In this document: positions 10,820 through 23,592 of the stretch, in pieces
Layout: the number at the start of each line of letters is the position of its first letter
Position numbering within the stretch: the first letter of the stretch is position 1
Program-made: the position numbers and the translations under genes
NCBI GenBank assembly: GCA_021442155.1
Contig: CM038225.1
Span: 84,828,925-84,892,924 of the forward strand
DNA: 64,000 nt
Reading direction: 5' to 3'
Origin: Cymbidium sinense
Taxonomy: Eukaryota; Streptophyta; Magnoliopsida; Asparagales; Orchidaceae
Notes under the pieces: generated by a model
Told to the model about the DNA's origin: nothing
Databases searched by the model: none
Seen by the model: the letters and a program-made list of their open reading frames with translations, nothing else

Positions 10820-13800
10820 TTTTTTTTTTTTTCAAATTATTAGGATTAGGGTTTTGGGTTTTGAGTTTGGGTTTTAGGCTTATGATTAGTTTAGAGTTTA
10901 GAGTTTTGGGTTTAAGTTTTAGGCTTTCGGGCTAGGGTTAGTGTTTAGGGCTTAGGGTTTAGGGTTTAGGGTTTAGGCTTTTTTAGGGTTTTCGATTGTT
11001 AGATTAGGGTTGTAGGTTTAGGGTTAGGGTTTAGGGTTAGTTTTATGGTTTAGGGTTTAAGGTTTAGGGGTTAGGATTTAGTATTTACGATTTAGGGTTT
11101 AGAGTTTTAAAAAAAAATTAAGTAAACTAGTAGGTTTAGGTTTATTTATTTTTTATTTTATTTTATTTTTTATTTTTTATAGGTTTATTTTTTATTTTTA
11201 TTTACTTTAGTTTATTTATTTTAAGTTTACTTATTTTAGTTAAGGTTTTTTATTTTAGCTTATTTTTTAGGTTTAAGTTTATGTTTATTTTTTAGTTTAG
11301 TTTTATTTTTATTTATTTTTTAGGTTTAGGTTTTAGGTTTTTGGTTTTAGGTTTTTATTTTAGGTATATTTTAAGGTTTTATTTTTTTTGTTTATGTTTA
11401 GGTTTCTTTTTAGTTTATTTTATTTTATTTAGTTTAGGGTTTAAGTTTAGTTTATTTTAGGTTTAGGTTGAGGTTTTATTTTTTTTAGTTTAGGTTTAGA
11501 TTTTTCTTTTTTAGTTTAGGGTTTATGTATTTTTTTGATTATTTTTATGTTTTATTCTTTTCTTTATTTTTTAGGTTTAGGTTTTTATTTATTTTTTACT
11601 TTATTTTATTTTAGGTTTATTATTATTATTTATATTTTATATTTGGGTTTTATTCTATTTAGGTTTTTTATTTTTAAGTTTATTTTATTTATTATTTTAA
11701 TCAAAGTTTTTTATTTAATTTTATTTTAGTTTAGTATTTTTATTTTATTTTATTTTTAGGTTTAGGTTTAGATTTAGGTTTAGGTTTAGGTTTAGGTTTA
11801 AGTTTTAGTTTAGGATTTTATTTAATTTTAAATTTTCTTATTTTATTTGGGTCTAGTTTTATTTATTTATTTTATTTTTAAGGTTTTTTTAGTTTAGGTT
11901 TAGGTTTTTAGGGTTTAGGGTATAATGTTTAGGGTTTAGGGTTTAGGGTTTAGGGTTTGGGGTTCAGAGTTTAGGGTGTAGGGTTTTAGGTTTTAGGGTT
12001 TAGGGTTTAGGATTTAGGTTTAGGTATGGGTTTAGGTTTTGGTTTTAGTTGAAGTTCTTATTTTATTTTTATTTTATTTTACTTAGGTTTAAGTTTTGTT
12101 ATTTATTTTATTTTTAGGTTTTATATAGTTTAGGTTTAGGTTTTTAGGTTTTTAGGGTTTAGGGTATAATGTTTAGGGTTTAGTTTAGGTTTAGGGTTGA
12201 GTTGAGTTTAGGGTGTAGGGTTTAGGTTTAATTTAGGTTTAGGTATGGGTTTAGGTTTGGTTTAGTTGAGTTCTTATTTTATTTTATTTTATTTTACTTA
12301 GGTTTAAGTTTTGTTATTTATTTTATTTTTAGGTTTTATATAGTTTAGGTTTAGGTTTTTAGGTTTTTGGCTTTAGGGTTTATGGTTTAGGATTTTGGCT
12401 TTAGGGTTTAGGGTTTGGGATTTAGGGTTTAGGGTTTAGGGTTGTAGGTTTTAGGGTTTAGGGTTTTAGGTTTTAGAGTTTAGGTTTAGGGTTTGAGGTT
12501 TTAGGGTTTAGAGTTTAGGGTTGTAGGTTTTGGCTGTAAGATTAGTTTTAGGGTTTAGAGTTGGAATTTTTGTTTATTAATTTTATTTTTTTATTTTTTT
12601 TATTTTTTTTGAAATTAAGTAAATTGGTAGGTTTAGATTTAATTAGTTTATTTAGTTTATTTTTTACTTATTTTAATATATTTTATTTTTATTTTCATAT
12701 AGTTCAATTTATTTATTTTAGGTTTATTTATTTTAGAATAGGCTTTTTATTTTTGTTTATTTTTTAGGTTTAGGTTTAGGTTTATTTCTTAGTTTAGTTA
12801 TTTTTCTATTTAATTTTTTAGGTTTAGGTTTTATTTTTTATTTTAGGTTTATTTTTAGGTTTTACTTTTTAGTTTAAGTTTATGTTTATTTTTATTTTAT
12901 TTTATTTTATTTAGGTTTAGGTTTAGGTTTAGTTTATTTTATGTTTAGCTTTAGGTTTTATTTATTTTAGTTTAGGTTTGGGTTTAGGTTTAGATTGTTT
13001 TTAGTTTAGGGTTTAGGTTTTATTTTTTATTTATTTTTAGGTTCTATTTTTTGGTTTATTTTTTAGGTTTAGGTTTTTATTTAGTTTTTATTTTATTTTA
13101 TTTTAGGTTAATTTTATTTTTATATTACCTATACTTTTTATTTTTTTTAATTTTATTTTTATTTTTATTTTGCATTTAGTTTTTTATTCTTAGGTTTATT
13201 TTACTTTATAGTTTAGTTTAGGCTCTTATTTATTTTAATTTAGTCTATTTTTATTTTCTTATTTTATTTTATTTTTAGGTTTAGGTTAAAATTTTATTTT
13301 AGATTTTTATTTTATTTTATTTAAGTTTAAGTTTTTTTCTTTATTTTATTTTTATGTTTTATTTAGTTTTGCTTTAGGTTTTAGGTTTTTAAGTTTTTTG
13401 AGTTTAGGGTTTAGGGTTTTAAGATTTTAGGGTTTAGGGTTTAGGGTTTAGGGTTTAGGGTTTTGTTTTTAGTATTTAAGGTTTAAGGTTATCTTAGGGT
13501 TTAGGGTTAGCATGAGTTTAGGGATAGTTTAAGGTTTAGGAGTTAGGGTTTAATGTTTTTAGGTTTAAACGTTTAGGGTTTAAGGTTAAGGATTAGGATT
13601 TAGGGTTTCTAGGTTTTAGACTTTAGGGTTTAGAGTTAGTTTAGAGTTTAAGGTTTGGGGTTTTAGGGTGTAGGGCTTAGGGTTTCTGGCCTAGGGTTAG
13701 GGTTAGGGTTTAGGGTTTAGTGTCTAGGGTTTAGGGTTTAGGGTTTATGGTTTAGCATTTATGGTTTAGGGTTTAGGGTTTATGGTTTAAGGTTTAGGGT

Positions 13801-15129
13801 TAGTTTTAGGGTTTAAGGTTTAGGGTTTTGCATTTAGGATTGAGGGTTTAAGGTTTAGGTTTAGGTTTAGGTTTAAGTTTAGTTTTTAGTTGAGGTTTTC
13901 TTTTATTTTATTTTTTCATGTTATTTAGGTTTAGGTTTTGGTATTTATTTTATTTTTAGGTTTTATTTAGTTTAGATTTAGGTTTTTGTTTTAGTTTAGG
14001 GTTTATGGTTTAGGGTTTAAGGTTTAGGGTTTAGGGTTTGGGGTTTGGGGTTTAGGTTTTAGGGTTTAGGGTTGTAGGTTTTAGGGTTTAGGGTTTAGGG
14101 TTTAGGGTTTAGTGTTTAGGCCTTAGGGTTTAGGGTTAGGGTTTTTTTATTATTTTTATTTTTTTATTTTTTATTTTAGTTAAATTAAGTAAACTAGTAG
14201 GTTTAGGTTTATTTAGTTTATTTAATTTATTTTTTATTTATTTATTTTTATTTATGTTTATTTATATTTATATTTAGTTTAGTTTACTTATTTTAGGTTT
14301 ATTTATTTTAATTCAGGCTATTTATTTTAGTTTATTTTTTAGGTTTGGGTTTATGTTTAACTCTATTTTTTAATTTAGTTTTATTTTCATTTTATTTTTT
14401 AGGTTTAGTTTTTATTTTTTATTTTTAGGTTTAGGTTTAGGTTTTAATTTTATTTTTTGAGGTTTAGCTTTTAGGTTTTTATTTTAGGTTTATTTTTAGC
14501 TTTTATTTTTTTTGTTTAGGTTTAAGTTTATTTTTAGTTTATTTTATTTTATTTCCTTTAGGTTTAAGTTTTATTTATTTTAGTTTAGGTTTAGGTCTAT
14601 TTTATTTTTATTTTAGGTTTAGGTTTTTTTTAGTTTAGGCTTTAGGTTTTATTTTTTATTTATTTTTAGGTTCAATTTTTTGGTTTTTTTTAGGTTTAGG
14701 TTTTTATTTACTTTTTATTTTATTTTATTTTAGGTTTATTTTTTTATTTTAGGTTTAGTTTTTATTTTATTTAGGTTTTTATTTTCTTAATTTAGTTTAG
14801 CTTTTTATTTATTTTGTTTTAGTTTATTTTTGTTTTTAATTTTGTTTTCTTTTTTAGGTTTAGGTTTATCTTTATCTTTTTATTTTATTTTATTTTAGTT
14901 TAGGTTTTATTATTTATTTTATTTTTAGGTTTTACTTAGTTTAGGTTTATGTTTTTAGCTTTTCAAGGTTCAGGGTTTACGGTTTAGAGTTTATGGTTTA
15001 GGTTTTAGGGTTTATGGTTTAGAGTTTTAGGGTTTAGGGTTTATGGTTTAGGGTTTAGTGTTTTTAGGGTTTAGGGTTTAGGTTTTAGGATTAGTGTTCA
15101 GGTTTTAGTTTTGGGTTTAGGGTTTTTAG
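10820..15129 (+). repeat. Degenerate telomere-like satellite, block 1
   Basis: The strand shown is made almost only of T, A and G: TTTAGGG and TTTAGGT words alternate with long T-rich stretches (TTTATTTTATTTTTAGG). Perfect TTTAGGG runs are short, usually two to five units. The signature near AATTAAGTAAACTRGTAGG occurs at about 11108, 12610 and 14183, about 1.5 kb apart, each time at the switch from G-rich to T-rich sequence. The block begins directly at the 5' end of LINE B and ends at the poly(A) of the GR-RBP retrocopy. All open frames inside are low-complexity F/L/I-rich products of base composition. No gene is present. Confidence 0.95.
11881..12370 (+). repeat. Local tandem duplication of about 220 bp inside the satellite
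   Basis: The stretch with 'gggtataatgtttaggg' near 11930 recurs near 12165. The segment 'tatgggtttaggtttt' and the following 'acttaggtttaagttttgttattt' near 12024-12100 recur at 12243-12320. The second copy has lost several bases. It shows recent unequal exchange or slippage in the array. Confidence 0.7.
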
Positions 15130-15607
15130 TTTTTTTAATAGAGAATAAATTCACATTCAACATTTCTTCATTTCAATTTCATCAACTAAGTAACACACCA
15201 AGGTTTCTAAGACACAAGTGATGACATAGATAAAAAATGAGCACACATAGAGCAAATCAAAAACCCTAGATAACTAGAACCGTCTTTACTATAAAGATAG
15301 TTCTGTAAGTAGCATATTGGATCAACCGTTCATTAGGTTCTCCAATTCCCATCAGAACCACCCCAGCCTCTCAAGTAGCGGGATCCACCATCATATCCCT
15401 CTACCACCACCATGACTAAGACCTCAATCGCTACTCCCACCTCGATAACCACCACTTCTCCGACCGTGACCTCCATATCCACGTGCACCTCCAAATCCCC
15501 CACCACCACTGCGATAACCACCTCCTCTGTTTACGCCTCCACTACTAGATCTAGACTGAGCTTGGTTGATAATGATGTTCCTGCTGTCAAGGTTCTGCCC
15601 ATTCTTA
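15130..15607 (-). pseudogene. 5'-truncated retrocopy of a glycine-rich RNA-binding protein mRNA, copy 1
   Basis: In the minus strand the sequence begins at 'GAATGGGCAGAA' directly after CCCTAA. It encodes the last strand of an RRM, NGQNLDSRNIIINQAQSR, very like the NGxxLDGRNIxVNxAQSR end of plant GRP7-type RRMs. A glycine-rich tail with GGY, GGG and RSGG repeats follows. An in-frame TGA and a one-base shift precede the final segment GSDGNWRT and a stop at about 15333. About 190 bases of 3' UTR follow, then a short A-run at 15136-15130 and CTAAAAACCCTAAACCC. So it is a 3' mRNA fragment with a poly(A) remnant sitting in the telomere-like array, in the same orientation as the LINEs. The RRM N-terminal part is missing. 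A dead copy; the serine/threonine-rich frame on the other strand is its shadow. Confidence 0.85.
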
Positions 15608-16770
15608 GGGTTTAAGTTTATTAGGTTTTAGGGTTTAGGTTTAATTTTTAATTTATTTAGTTACTTTATGTTTAGGTTTAAGGTTTGGTGTTTAGGGTTT
15701 AGGGTTTAGGGTTAGGGTTTAGGGTTTGGGTTTTATGGTTTAGGGTTTAGGGCTTAGAGTTCTAGGGTTTATGCTTTTAGTTTTTATGGTTTAGGGTTAC
15801 AGTTTAGGGTTTAGGGTTGTAGGTTTATGGTTTAGAGTTTAGGGTATTGGATTTAGGGTTTAAGGATTTTTTTAAAATTAAGTAAATTGATAAGTTTAGG
15901 TTTATTTTGTTTATTTAGTTTATTTTTTATTTATATTTATGATTACTTTTTATTTCTACTTAATTTAGTTTATTTATTTTAGGTTTATTTATTTTAGTCT
16001 AGGTTTTTTATTTTAGTTGATTTTTTATGTTTAGGTTTAAGTTTAAGTTTGTTTTTAAGTTGAGTTTTTTTTTATTTTATATTTTAGGTTTAGGTTTTAT
16101 TTTTTATTTTTAGTTTTAAGTTTAGATTTTTATTTTTATTTTTACTTTTTACATTTAGGTTTTAGGTTTTTATTTTTAGGTTTAATTTTAAGTTTTATTT
16201 TATATTTAGGATTCGGTTTATTTTTAGTTTATTTTATTTTATTCTGTTTAGGGTTTAAGTTTACTTCATTTTAGGTTTAGGTTTAGGTTTTATTTATTTT
16301 AGGTTTAGGATTAAGTTTTATCTATTTTAGTTTAATTTATTTTAGTTTAGGTTTAGGTTTTTCTTATTTTTTTATTTTAGGTTTACATTTTTTTTTAGTT
16401 TAGGGTTTAGGTTATATTTTTAATTTATTTTTGGGTTTTATTTTTAGGTTTATTTTTTAGGTTTAGGTTTTCATTAAGTTTCTATTTTATTTTATTATAG
16501 GTTAATTTTATTTAGTTTTTTTCTTCTTAGGTTTATTTTATTTTTTTAGTTTAGTTTAGGTTTTTACATATTTTATTTTAGTTTATTTTTATTTTTTTAT
16601 TTTAGCTTATTTTTAGGATTTAATTTAGCTTTTAATTTTTTTTATTTTTTTATTTTATTTAGGTTTTATTTTTTTTATTTATTTTATTTTTAGGATTTAT
16701 TTTCTTTAGGTTTAGGTTTTTAGGTATTTAGGTTTTTAGGGTTTATGGTTTAGGGTTTAGGGTTTAGGGT

Positions 16771-19700
16771 TAAAGATTTTTGGGTTTATTGTTTTAGGGT
16801 TTAGGGTTTAGGGTTAGGGATTAAGATTTAGGGTTTAGGGTTTAGTGTTCAAGGTTTACGGGTTAGGGTTTAGGGTTTAGGATTAACTTAGGGTATAGAG
16901 TTAGTTTAAGGTTTAGGCTTTATGCTTTTGGGTGTAGGGTTTTTAGGTTTTAGGGTTCAGGGTATAGGGTTAGATTAGAGTGTATGATATAGGGTTTTAG
17001 GGTGTCGGGTTTTGGGTTTTAGGGTGTCGGGTTTAGGGTTTAAGGTTTAGGGTTTAGGGTTTAAGATTTTGGTTATAGTTTCAGGGTTTATGGTTTAGGG
17101 TTAGTTTTAGGGTATAGGGTTTAGGATTTTTTTTAAGATTAAGTAAACTCGTAGGTTTAGGTTTATTTAGTTTATTTTATTTATTTTATTTTATTTTATT
17201 TTTTATTTTTATTTAGGTTTATTATTTTTATTTAGTTTAGTTTATTTATTTTAAGTTTATTTATATTAGTTTAGATTTTTTTGATTTAGTTTATTTTAGG
17301 TTTAGGTTTAGGTTTATATTTATTTTTTAGTTTATTTTTATTTTTTATTTTTAGGTTTTGGTTTAAGTTTTTATTTTTTATTTTTAGGTTTATGTTTTAG
17401 GTTTTTATTTTAGGTTTATTTTTAGGTTTTATTTTTTAGTTTAGGATTATGTTCATTTTTAGTTTATTTTATTTTGTTTAGTTTAAGGCTTATCGGTTTA
17501 TTTTAGGTTTAGGTTTAAGTTTAGGTTTTATTTATTTTAATTTAGTTTATTTTAGTTTTGGTTTAGGTTTATTTTATTTTGTTTATTTTAGGTTTAGTTT
17601 TTTTTTATTTTAGGGTTTAGATATTATTTTTTATTTCTTTTAACTTTTATTTTAGGTTTATTTTGTAGGTTTAGCTTTTATTTAGTTTAATTTTTTATTA
17701 TTTTAGGTTTATTTTTTTTTTTTTATTTATGTTTGGATTTTATTTTATTTAGGTTTTCATTTTTTTTATTAATTTTTTAGTTTAATTTAGGTTTTTATCT
17801 ACTTTATTTTAGTTTAGTTTTAATTTTTTTTTTAGTATATTTTTAGGTTTAGGTTTATGTTTAGGTTTAGGTTTTAGTTTAGGTTTTCATTTATTTTATT
17901 TTATTTATTTACTTAGGTTTAAGTTTATTTATTTATTTTAATTTAGGTTTTATTTAGTTTAGGTTTAGGATTTTTTTTTTTTTAGGTTTTAGGATTTAGG
18001 GTTTATGGTTTACAGTTTAGGGTTTAGGGTTTGCAGTTTTGGGTTTTTGGGTTTAGGGTTTAGGGTTTTAGGTTTAGGGTTTATGGTTAGTTTTACGATT
18101 TTGGGTTATGGGTTAGAGTTTTTTTATTTTATTTTATTTTATTTTATTTATTTACAGTTTAGGGTTTATGGTTTAAGGTTTAGGGTATAGGGTTTTTTAG
18201 GGTTTAGGTTTTAGGGTTGTAAGTTTAGAGTTTAGGGTTAAGGATTAATTTTAGGGTTTGAGGCTTGGGGTTTAAGATTTAGGGTTTAGGGTTTAGGGTT
18301 TAGGGTATAGCTTAAAGGTTTTAAAAAATTAAGTAAAGAGTCTTAAGTTTATTTAGTTTATTATTTATTTATTTTAATTTAATTTAATTTATTTTTATTT
18401 AGGTTTATTTTTTTTATTTTTTTAGTTTATTTATTGTATATTTATTTAGTTTAATTTAGGTTTTATTTTAGTTTATTTTTTGATTTGGGTTTATGGTTTT
18501 AGGTTTAGGGTTTAGGGTTAGGGATTAAGATTTAGGGTTTAGGGTTTAGTGTTCAAGGTTTCTGGGTTAGGGTTTAGGGTTTAGGATTAGCTTAGGGTTT
18601 AGGGTTAGTTTAGGGTTTAGGCTTTATGCTTTTTTTGTGTAGGGTTTTAGGTTTTAGGGTTCAGGGTATAGGGTTAGATTAGAGTGTAAGATATAGGGTT
18701 TTAGGGTGTCAGGTTTTGGGTTTTAGGGTGTCGGGTTTAGGGTTTAAGGTTTAGGTTTTAGGGTTTAAGATTTTGGTAATAGTTTCAGGGTTTATGGTTT
18801 AGGGTTAGTTTTAGGGTATAGGGTTTCGAGTTTTTTTTTAAGATTAAGTAAACTCATAGGTTTAGGTTTATTTAGTTTATTTTTTATTTACTTTATTTTA
18901 TTTTATTTTTTATTTTTATTTAGGTTTGTTTTTTTATTTAGTTTAGTTTATTTATTTTAAGTTTATTTATATTAGTTTAGATTTTTTTTATTTAGTTTAT
19001 TTTTTGTTTAGGTTTAGGTTTTTAATTATTTTTTAGTTTAGTTTTATTTTTTATTTTTAGGTTTAGGTTTAAGTTTTTATTTTTTATTTTAGGTTTATGT
19101 TTTAGGTTTTTTATTTAGGTTTATTTTTAGGTTTTATTTTTTAGTTTAGGATTATGTTCATTTTAGTTTATTTGATTTTGTTTAGTTTAAGGCTTAGGCT
19201 CAGTTTATTTTAGGTTTAGGTTTAAGTTTAGGTTTTATTTATTTTAATTTAGTTTATTTTAGTTTTGGTTTAGGTTTATTTTATTTTGTTTATTTTAGGT
19301 TTAGTTTTTTTTTTATTTTAGGGTTTAGATATTATTTTTTATTTCTTTTTAACTTTTATTTTTAGGTTTATTTTTTAGGTTTAGCTTTTTATTTAGTTTA
19401 ATTTTTATTATTTTTAGGTTTATTTTTTTTTTATTTATGTTTGGATTTTATTTTATTTAGGTTTTTCATTTTTTAGGTTTATTAATTTTTTAGTTTAATT
19501 TAGGTTTTTATCTACTTTATTTTAGTTTAGTTTTAATTTTTTATTTTAGTATATTTTTAGGTTTAGGTTTATGTTTAGGTTTAGGTTTTAGTTTAGGTTT
19601 TCATTTATTTTATTTTATTTATTTACTTAGGTTTAAGTTTATTTATTAATTTTAATTTAGGTTTTATTTAGTTTAGGTTTAGGATTTTTGGTTTTTAGGT

Positions 19701-21926
19701 TTTAGGATTTAGGGTTTATGGTTTACAGTTTAGGGTTTAGGGTTTGCAGTTTTGGGTTTTTGGGTTTAGGGTTTAGGGTTTTAGATTTAGGGTTTATGGT
19801 TAGTTTTACGATTTTGAGTTTTGGGTTAGAGTTTTTTTATTTTATTTTATTTTATTTTATTTATTTACAGTTTAGTGTTTATGGTTTAAGGTTTAGGGTA
19901 TAGGGTTTTTTAGGGTTTAGGGTTTAGGGTTGTAAGTTTAGAGTTTAGGGTTAAGGATTAATTTTAGGGTTTGAGGCTTGGGGTTTAAGATTTAGGGTTT
20001 AGGGTTTAGGGTTTAGGGTATAGTGCTTAAAGGTTTTTTTTTAAAAAAATTAAGTAAACTGGTAGGCTTAAGTTTATTTAGTTTATTATTTATTTATTTT
20101 AATTTATTTTAATTTATTTTATTTTATTTTTATTTAGGTTTATTTTTTATTTTGTTTAGTTTATTTATTGTATATTTATTTAGTTTAATTTAGGTTTTTT
20201 ATTTTAGTTTATTTTTTTGATTTGGGTTTATGGTTTTAGGGTTTAGGGTTTAGGGTTAGGGATTAAGATTTAGGGTTTAGGGTTTAGTGTTCAAGGTTTA
20301 CGGGTTAGGGTTTAGGGTTTAGGATTAACTTAGGGTTTAGAGTTAGTTTAAGGTTTAGGCTTTATGCTTTTGGGTGTAGGGTTTTTAGGTTTTAGGGTTC
20401 AGGGTATAGGGTTAGATTAGAGTGTAAGATATAGGGTTTTAGGGTGTCAGGTTTTGGGTTTTAGGGTGTCGGGTTTAGGGTTTAAAGTTTAGGTTTTAGG
20501 GTTTAAGATTTTGGTAATAGTTTGAGGGTTTATGGTTTAGGGTTAGTTTTAGGGTATAGGGTTTCGAGTTTTTTTTTAAGATTAAGTAAACTCATAGGTT
20601 TAGGTTTATTTAGTTTATTTTTTATTTACTTTATTTTATTTTATTTTTTATTTTTATTTAGGTTTATTATTTTTATTTAGTTTAGTTTTTTATTTTAAGT
20701 TTATTTATATTAGTTTAGATTTTTTTGATTTAGTTTATTTTTAGGATTAGGTTTAGGTTTATATTTATTTTTTAGTTTAGTTTTATTTTTTATTTTTAGG
20801 TTTTGGTTTAAGTTTTTATTTTTTATTTTTAGGTTTATGTTTTAGGTTTTTATTTTAGGTTTATTTTTAGGTTTTATTTTTTAGTTTAGGATTATGTTCA
20901 TTTTTAGTTTATTTTATTTTGTTTAGTTTAAGGCTTAGGCTCAGTTTATTTTAGGTTTAGGTTTAAGTTTAGGTTTTATTTATTTTAATTTAGTTTATTT
21001 TAGTTTAGGTTTAGGTTTATTTTATTTTGTTTATTTTAGGTTTAGTTTTTTTTATTTTAGGGTTTAGATATTATTTTTTATTTCTTTTAACTTTTATTTT
21101 AGGTTTATTTTTTAGGTTTAGCTTTTTATTTAGTTTAATTTTTATTATTTTTAGGTTTATTTTTTTTTATTTATGTTTGGATTTTATTTTATTTAGGTTT
21201 TTCATTTTTTAGGTTTATTAATTTTTTAGTTTAATTTAGGTTTTTATCTACTTTATTTTAGTTTAGTTTTAATTTTTTTTTAGTATATTTTTTAGGTAGG
21301 TTTATGTTTAGGTTTAGGTTTTAGTTTAGGTTTTCATTTATTTTATTTTATTTATTTACTTAGGTTTAAGTTTATTTATTAATTTTAATTTAGGTTTTAT
21401 TTAGTTTAGGTTTAGGATTTTTGGTTTTTAGGTTTTAGGATTTAGGGTTTATGGTTTACAGTTTAGGGTTTAGGGTTTACGGTTTTGGGTTTTTGGGTTT
21501 AGGGTTTAGGGTTTTAGGTTTAGGGTTTATGGTTAGTTTTACGATTTTGGGTTTTGGGTTATTTTTTTTTTATTTTATTTTATTTTATTTATTCTGATTT
21601 AGGGTTTATGGTTTAGGTTTAGGGTATAGGGTTTTAGGGTTTAGGGTTTAGGGTTGTAAGTTTAGAGTTTAGGGTTAAGGATTAATTTTAGGGTTTGAGG
21701 CAGGGTTTAAGATTTAGGGTTTAGGGTTTAGGGTTTAGGGTGTTAAGGTTTTTTAAAAAAATTAAGTTAGTAGCTTAAGTTTATTTAGTTTATTATTTAT
21801 TTATTTTAATTTATTTTAATTTATTTTATTTTATTTTATTTAGGTTTATTTTTTATTTTGTTTAGTTTATTTATTTGTATGTTTATTTAGTTTAATTTAG
21901 GTTTTTTATTTTAGTTTATTTTTTTG
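16771..21926 (+). repeat. Three tandem higher-order units of about 1.7 kb
   Basis: The units run about 16771-18484, 18485-20218 and 20219-21926. They share long diagnostic strings: 'gggattaagatttagg', 'gtttagtgttcaaggttt', 'ttaggctttatgctttt', 'gattagagtgta', 'agggtgtcgggtttaggg', 'taagattaagtaaactc', 'ttggattttattttattt' and 'ttggggtttaagattt'. Unit 3 is slightly shorter at its right end. Each unit carries two signature sites, one after each of two G-rich blocks, so it is a dimeric higher-order repeat. Differences between units are mostly single bases and run lengths, so this amplification is young compared with the rest of the array. Confidence 0.85.
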
Positions 21927-22309
21927 ATTTAGGTTTAGCTTTCTGTTTATTTTTTAGTTTAGTTTTATTTTTATTTTATTTTTTAGGTTTAGGTTTTTTA
22001 TTTATTTTTAGGTTTAGGCTTTTTATTTATTTTTAGGTTTAGGTTTATGTTTTTATTTTAATTTTTTAGGTTTAGGTCTTTAGTTTTTATTTTATGTTTA
22101 TTTTTAGGTTTTATTTTTTAGTTTAGGTTTAGGTTTATTTTTAGTTTATTTTATTATATTTAGTTTAGGTTTAGGTTTTGTTTATTTTAGGTTTAGGTTT
22201 AGCTATTAATTATTTGGTTTAGGTTATTTTAGTGTAGGTTTAGGTTCAATTTTTTTTTTTAGGTTTAGGTTTTTTTTAGTTTAGGGTTTAGGTTTTAGTT
22301 TAGTGTTTA

Positions 22310-22803
22310 TTCATTAGTTATTAGTTTTTTTATGGTTTAGGATTATTAATTTAGATTATTATTATTATTATTATTATTTTAGTTATTTATTCTTATTTTG
22401 GGGTTTATTTGGTTTTAGGTTTAGTGTTTATTTTGATTTATTGGGGTTATTATGGTTTAGAGTTTTTCAGTTTATTTTTAGTTTTGGGTTTTTATTTAGT
22501 TTTAGTATATGGTGATTTTATTAGTTTTAGTAAGGTTTATAGTTTAGTTATTCTTTAGTTATTAGTTTAAGATCTATTTTTAGTTTTGGGTTTTATTAGT
22601 TTTATTTGATTAGTTTTTAGTTTATTAGTTATTCTTAGTTTAGTTAGTTTTTATTAAGTTTTTGGGGTTCAATTTTAGTTTAGTTTATTAGTTTAGGGGT
22701 TTTGGGTTTTTAATTTTGTTTAATTTTAGTTTTTAGATTAGTTATTATTGGGTTTTATTAGTTTAGTTTTATTAGTTTAGGGATTAGTTTTATTATTTAT
22801 TTG

Positions 22804-22842
<39 letters not shown>

Positions 22843-23045
22843 TTATTTTTTAGTTTAGTTTATTTTTTAGGGTTTTATGGCTTTAGTTAGTTTATTAGGT
22901 TTTAGTTATTATTATTAGTATTAATTAGATTTTTTGTTTTAGTTTTTTTGGGTTTATTATTAGTTTTATTTATATATTTAGTTAGTTTTATTTTTTATTT
23001 AGGTATTATTATTTAGTTTATTAGTTTTATTTTATTTATTTTGTT
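22310..23045 (+). repeat. Variant zone with TTAGTTTTATTAG words and (ATT)n microsatellite
   Basis: The TTTAGGG pattern gives way to TTAGTTATTAGTTTTATT words and pure ATT runs (22359-22376 and about 22808-22842). C stays very rare. The usual signature of the satellite is absent in these 700 bases, and ordinary TTTAGGG sequence resumes at about 23045. Confidence 0.75.
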
Positions 23046-23336
23046 TTATTAGGTTTGGGTTTACGGTTTAGGGTTAGATAAGGTTTTAGGGTTTTAGGAT
23101 TTGAAGTATAGGCTTCAGGGTTTAGGGTTAGTGGTTAGTTATAGCTTAAGGTTTAGGGTTTTAGGATTTAGGGTTTAAAGTTTTGGGTTTAGGGTTTAGG
23201 GTTAGGGTTAGAGTTTAGGGTTTAGGATTTATGGTTTAGGGTTTAGGGTTTATGGTTTAGGGTTTAGGGTTTAGGATTGTAGATTTAGGGTTCGAGGTTT
23301 AGTGTTTCGGATTTAATGTTTAGGGTTTAGGGTTTT

Positions 23337-23592
23337 TTAATTTAAAAAAATTAAGGAAATCTATAGGTTTAGGTTTATTAAGTTTATTTAGTTTAGTTTA
23401 TTTATTTTATGTTTATTTATTTTAGTTTAGGTTTTTTTTTAGGTTTAAGTTTAGGTTTATGTTTCCTTAATTTAAAAAAATTAAAGAAATCTATAAGTTT
23501 AGGTTTATTTAGTTTATTTAGTTTAGTTTATTTATTTTATGTTTATTTATTCTAGTTTAGGTTTTTTTTAGGTTTAGGTTTAGGTTTATGTT
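23337..23592 (+). repeat. Tandem duplication of about 125-130 bp around the satellite signature
   Basis: Two adjacent copies start with 'tttaatttaaaaaaattaa' and carry 'gaaatctatagg' or 'gaaatctataag', followed by the same T-rich string. The second copy starts at about 23467. The duplication has doubled the signature site. Confidence 0.8.

Larger units (their letters stand above)
7523..10820 (-). mobile_element. LINE element B: L1-type, intact 5' end, 3' half lost
   Basis: This minus-strand LINE has its 5' end at about 10820, where sequence ending in CTCCTGAGAACC passes into a T-run and telomere-like repeats. Reading from the 5' end it holds ORF1 (DUF4283-like region, CCHC knuckle), ORF2 endonuclease, a linker, and the start of the reverse transcriptase. 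It stops at about 7523, just past the first RT motifs, where it joins the non-telomeric left flank. The catalytic RT core, the RNase H and the 3' UTR are missing. Loss of the 3' part with retention of the 5' end is the reverse of the usual 5' truncation, so a later deletion or rearrangement at the edge of the telomere-like block is the simplest reading. It is closest to LINE E (A/B/E subfamily). Confidence 0.85.

Noticed and set aside
15412..15615. Thr/Ser-rich plus-strand frame
   Set aside because: It is the antisense shadow of the glycine-rich coding part of the GR-RBP retrocopy. The same holds for 37357-37641.
16771..21926. CRISPR-like array
   Set aside because: Repeat units are about 1.7 kb, low in complexity and in a plant genome; there are no short repeats with unique spacers and no cas genes.
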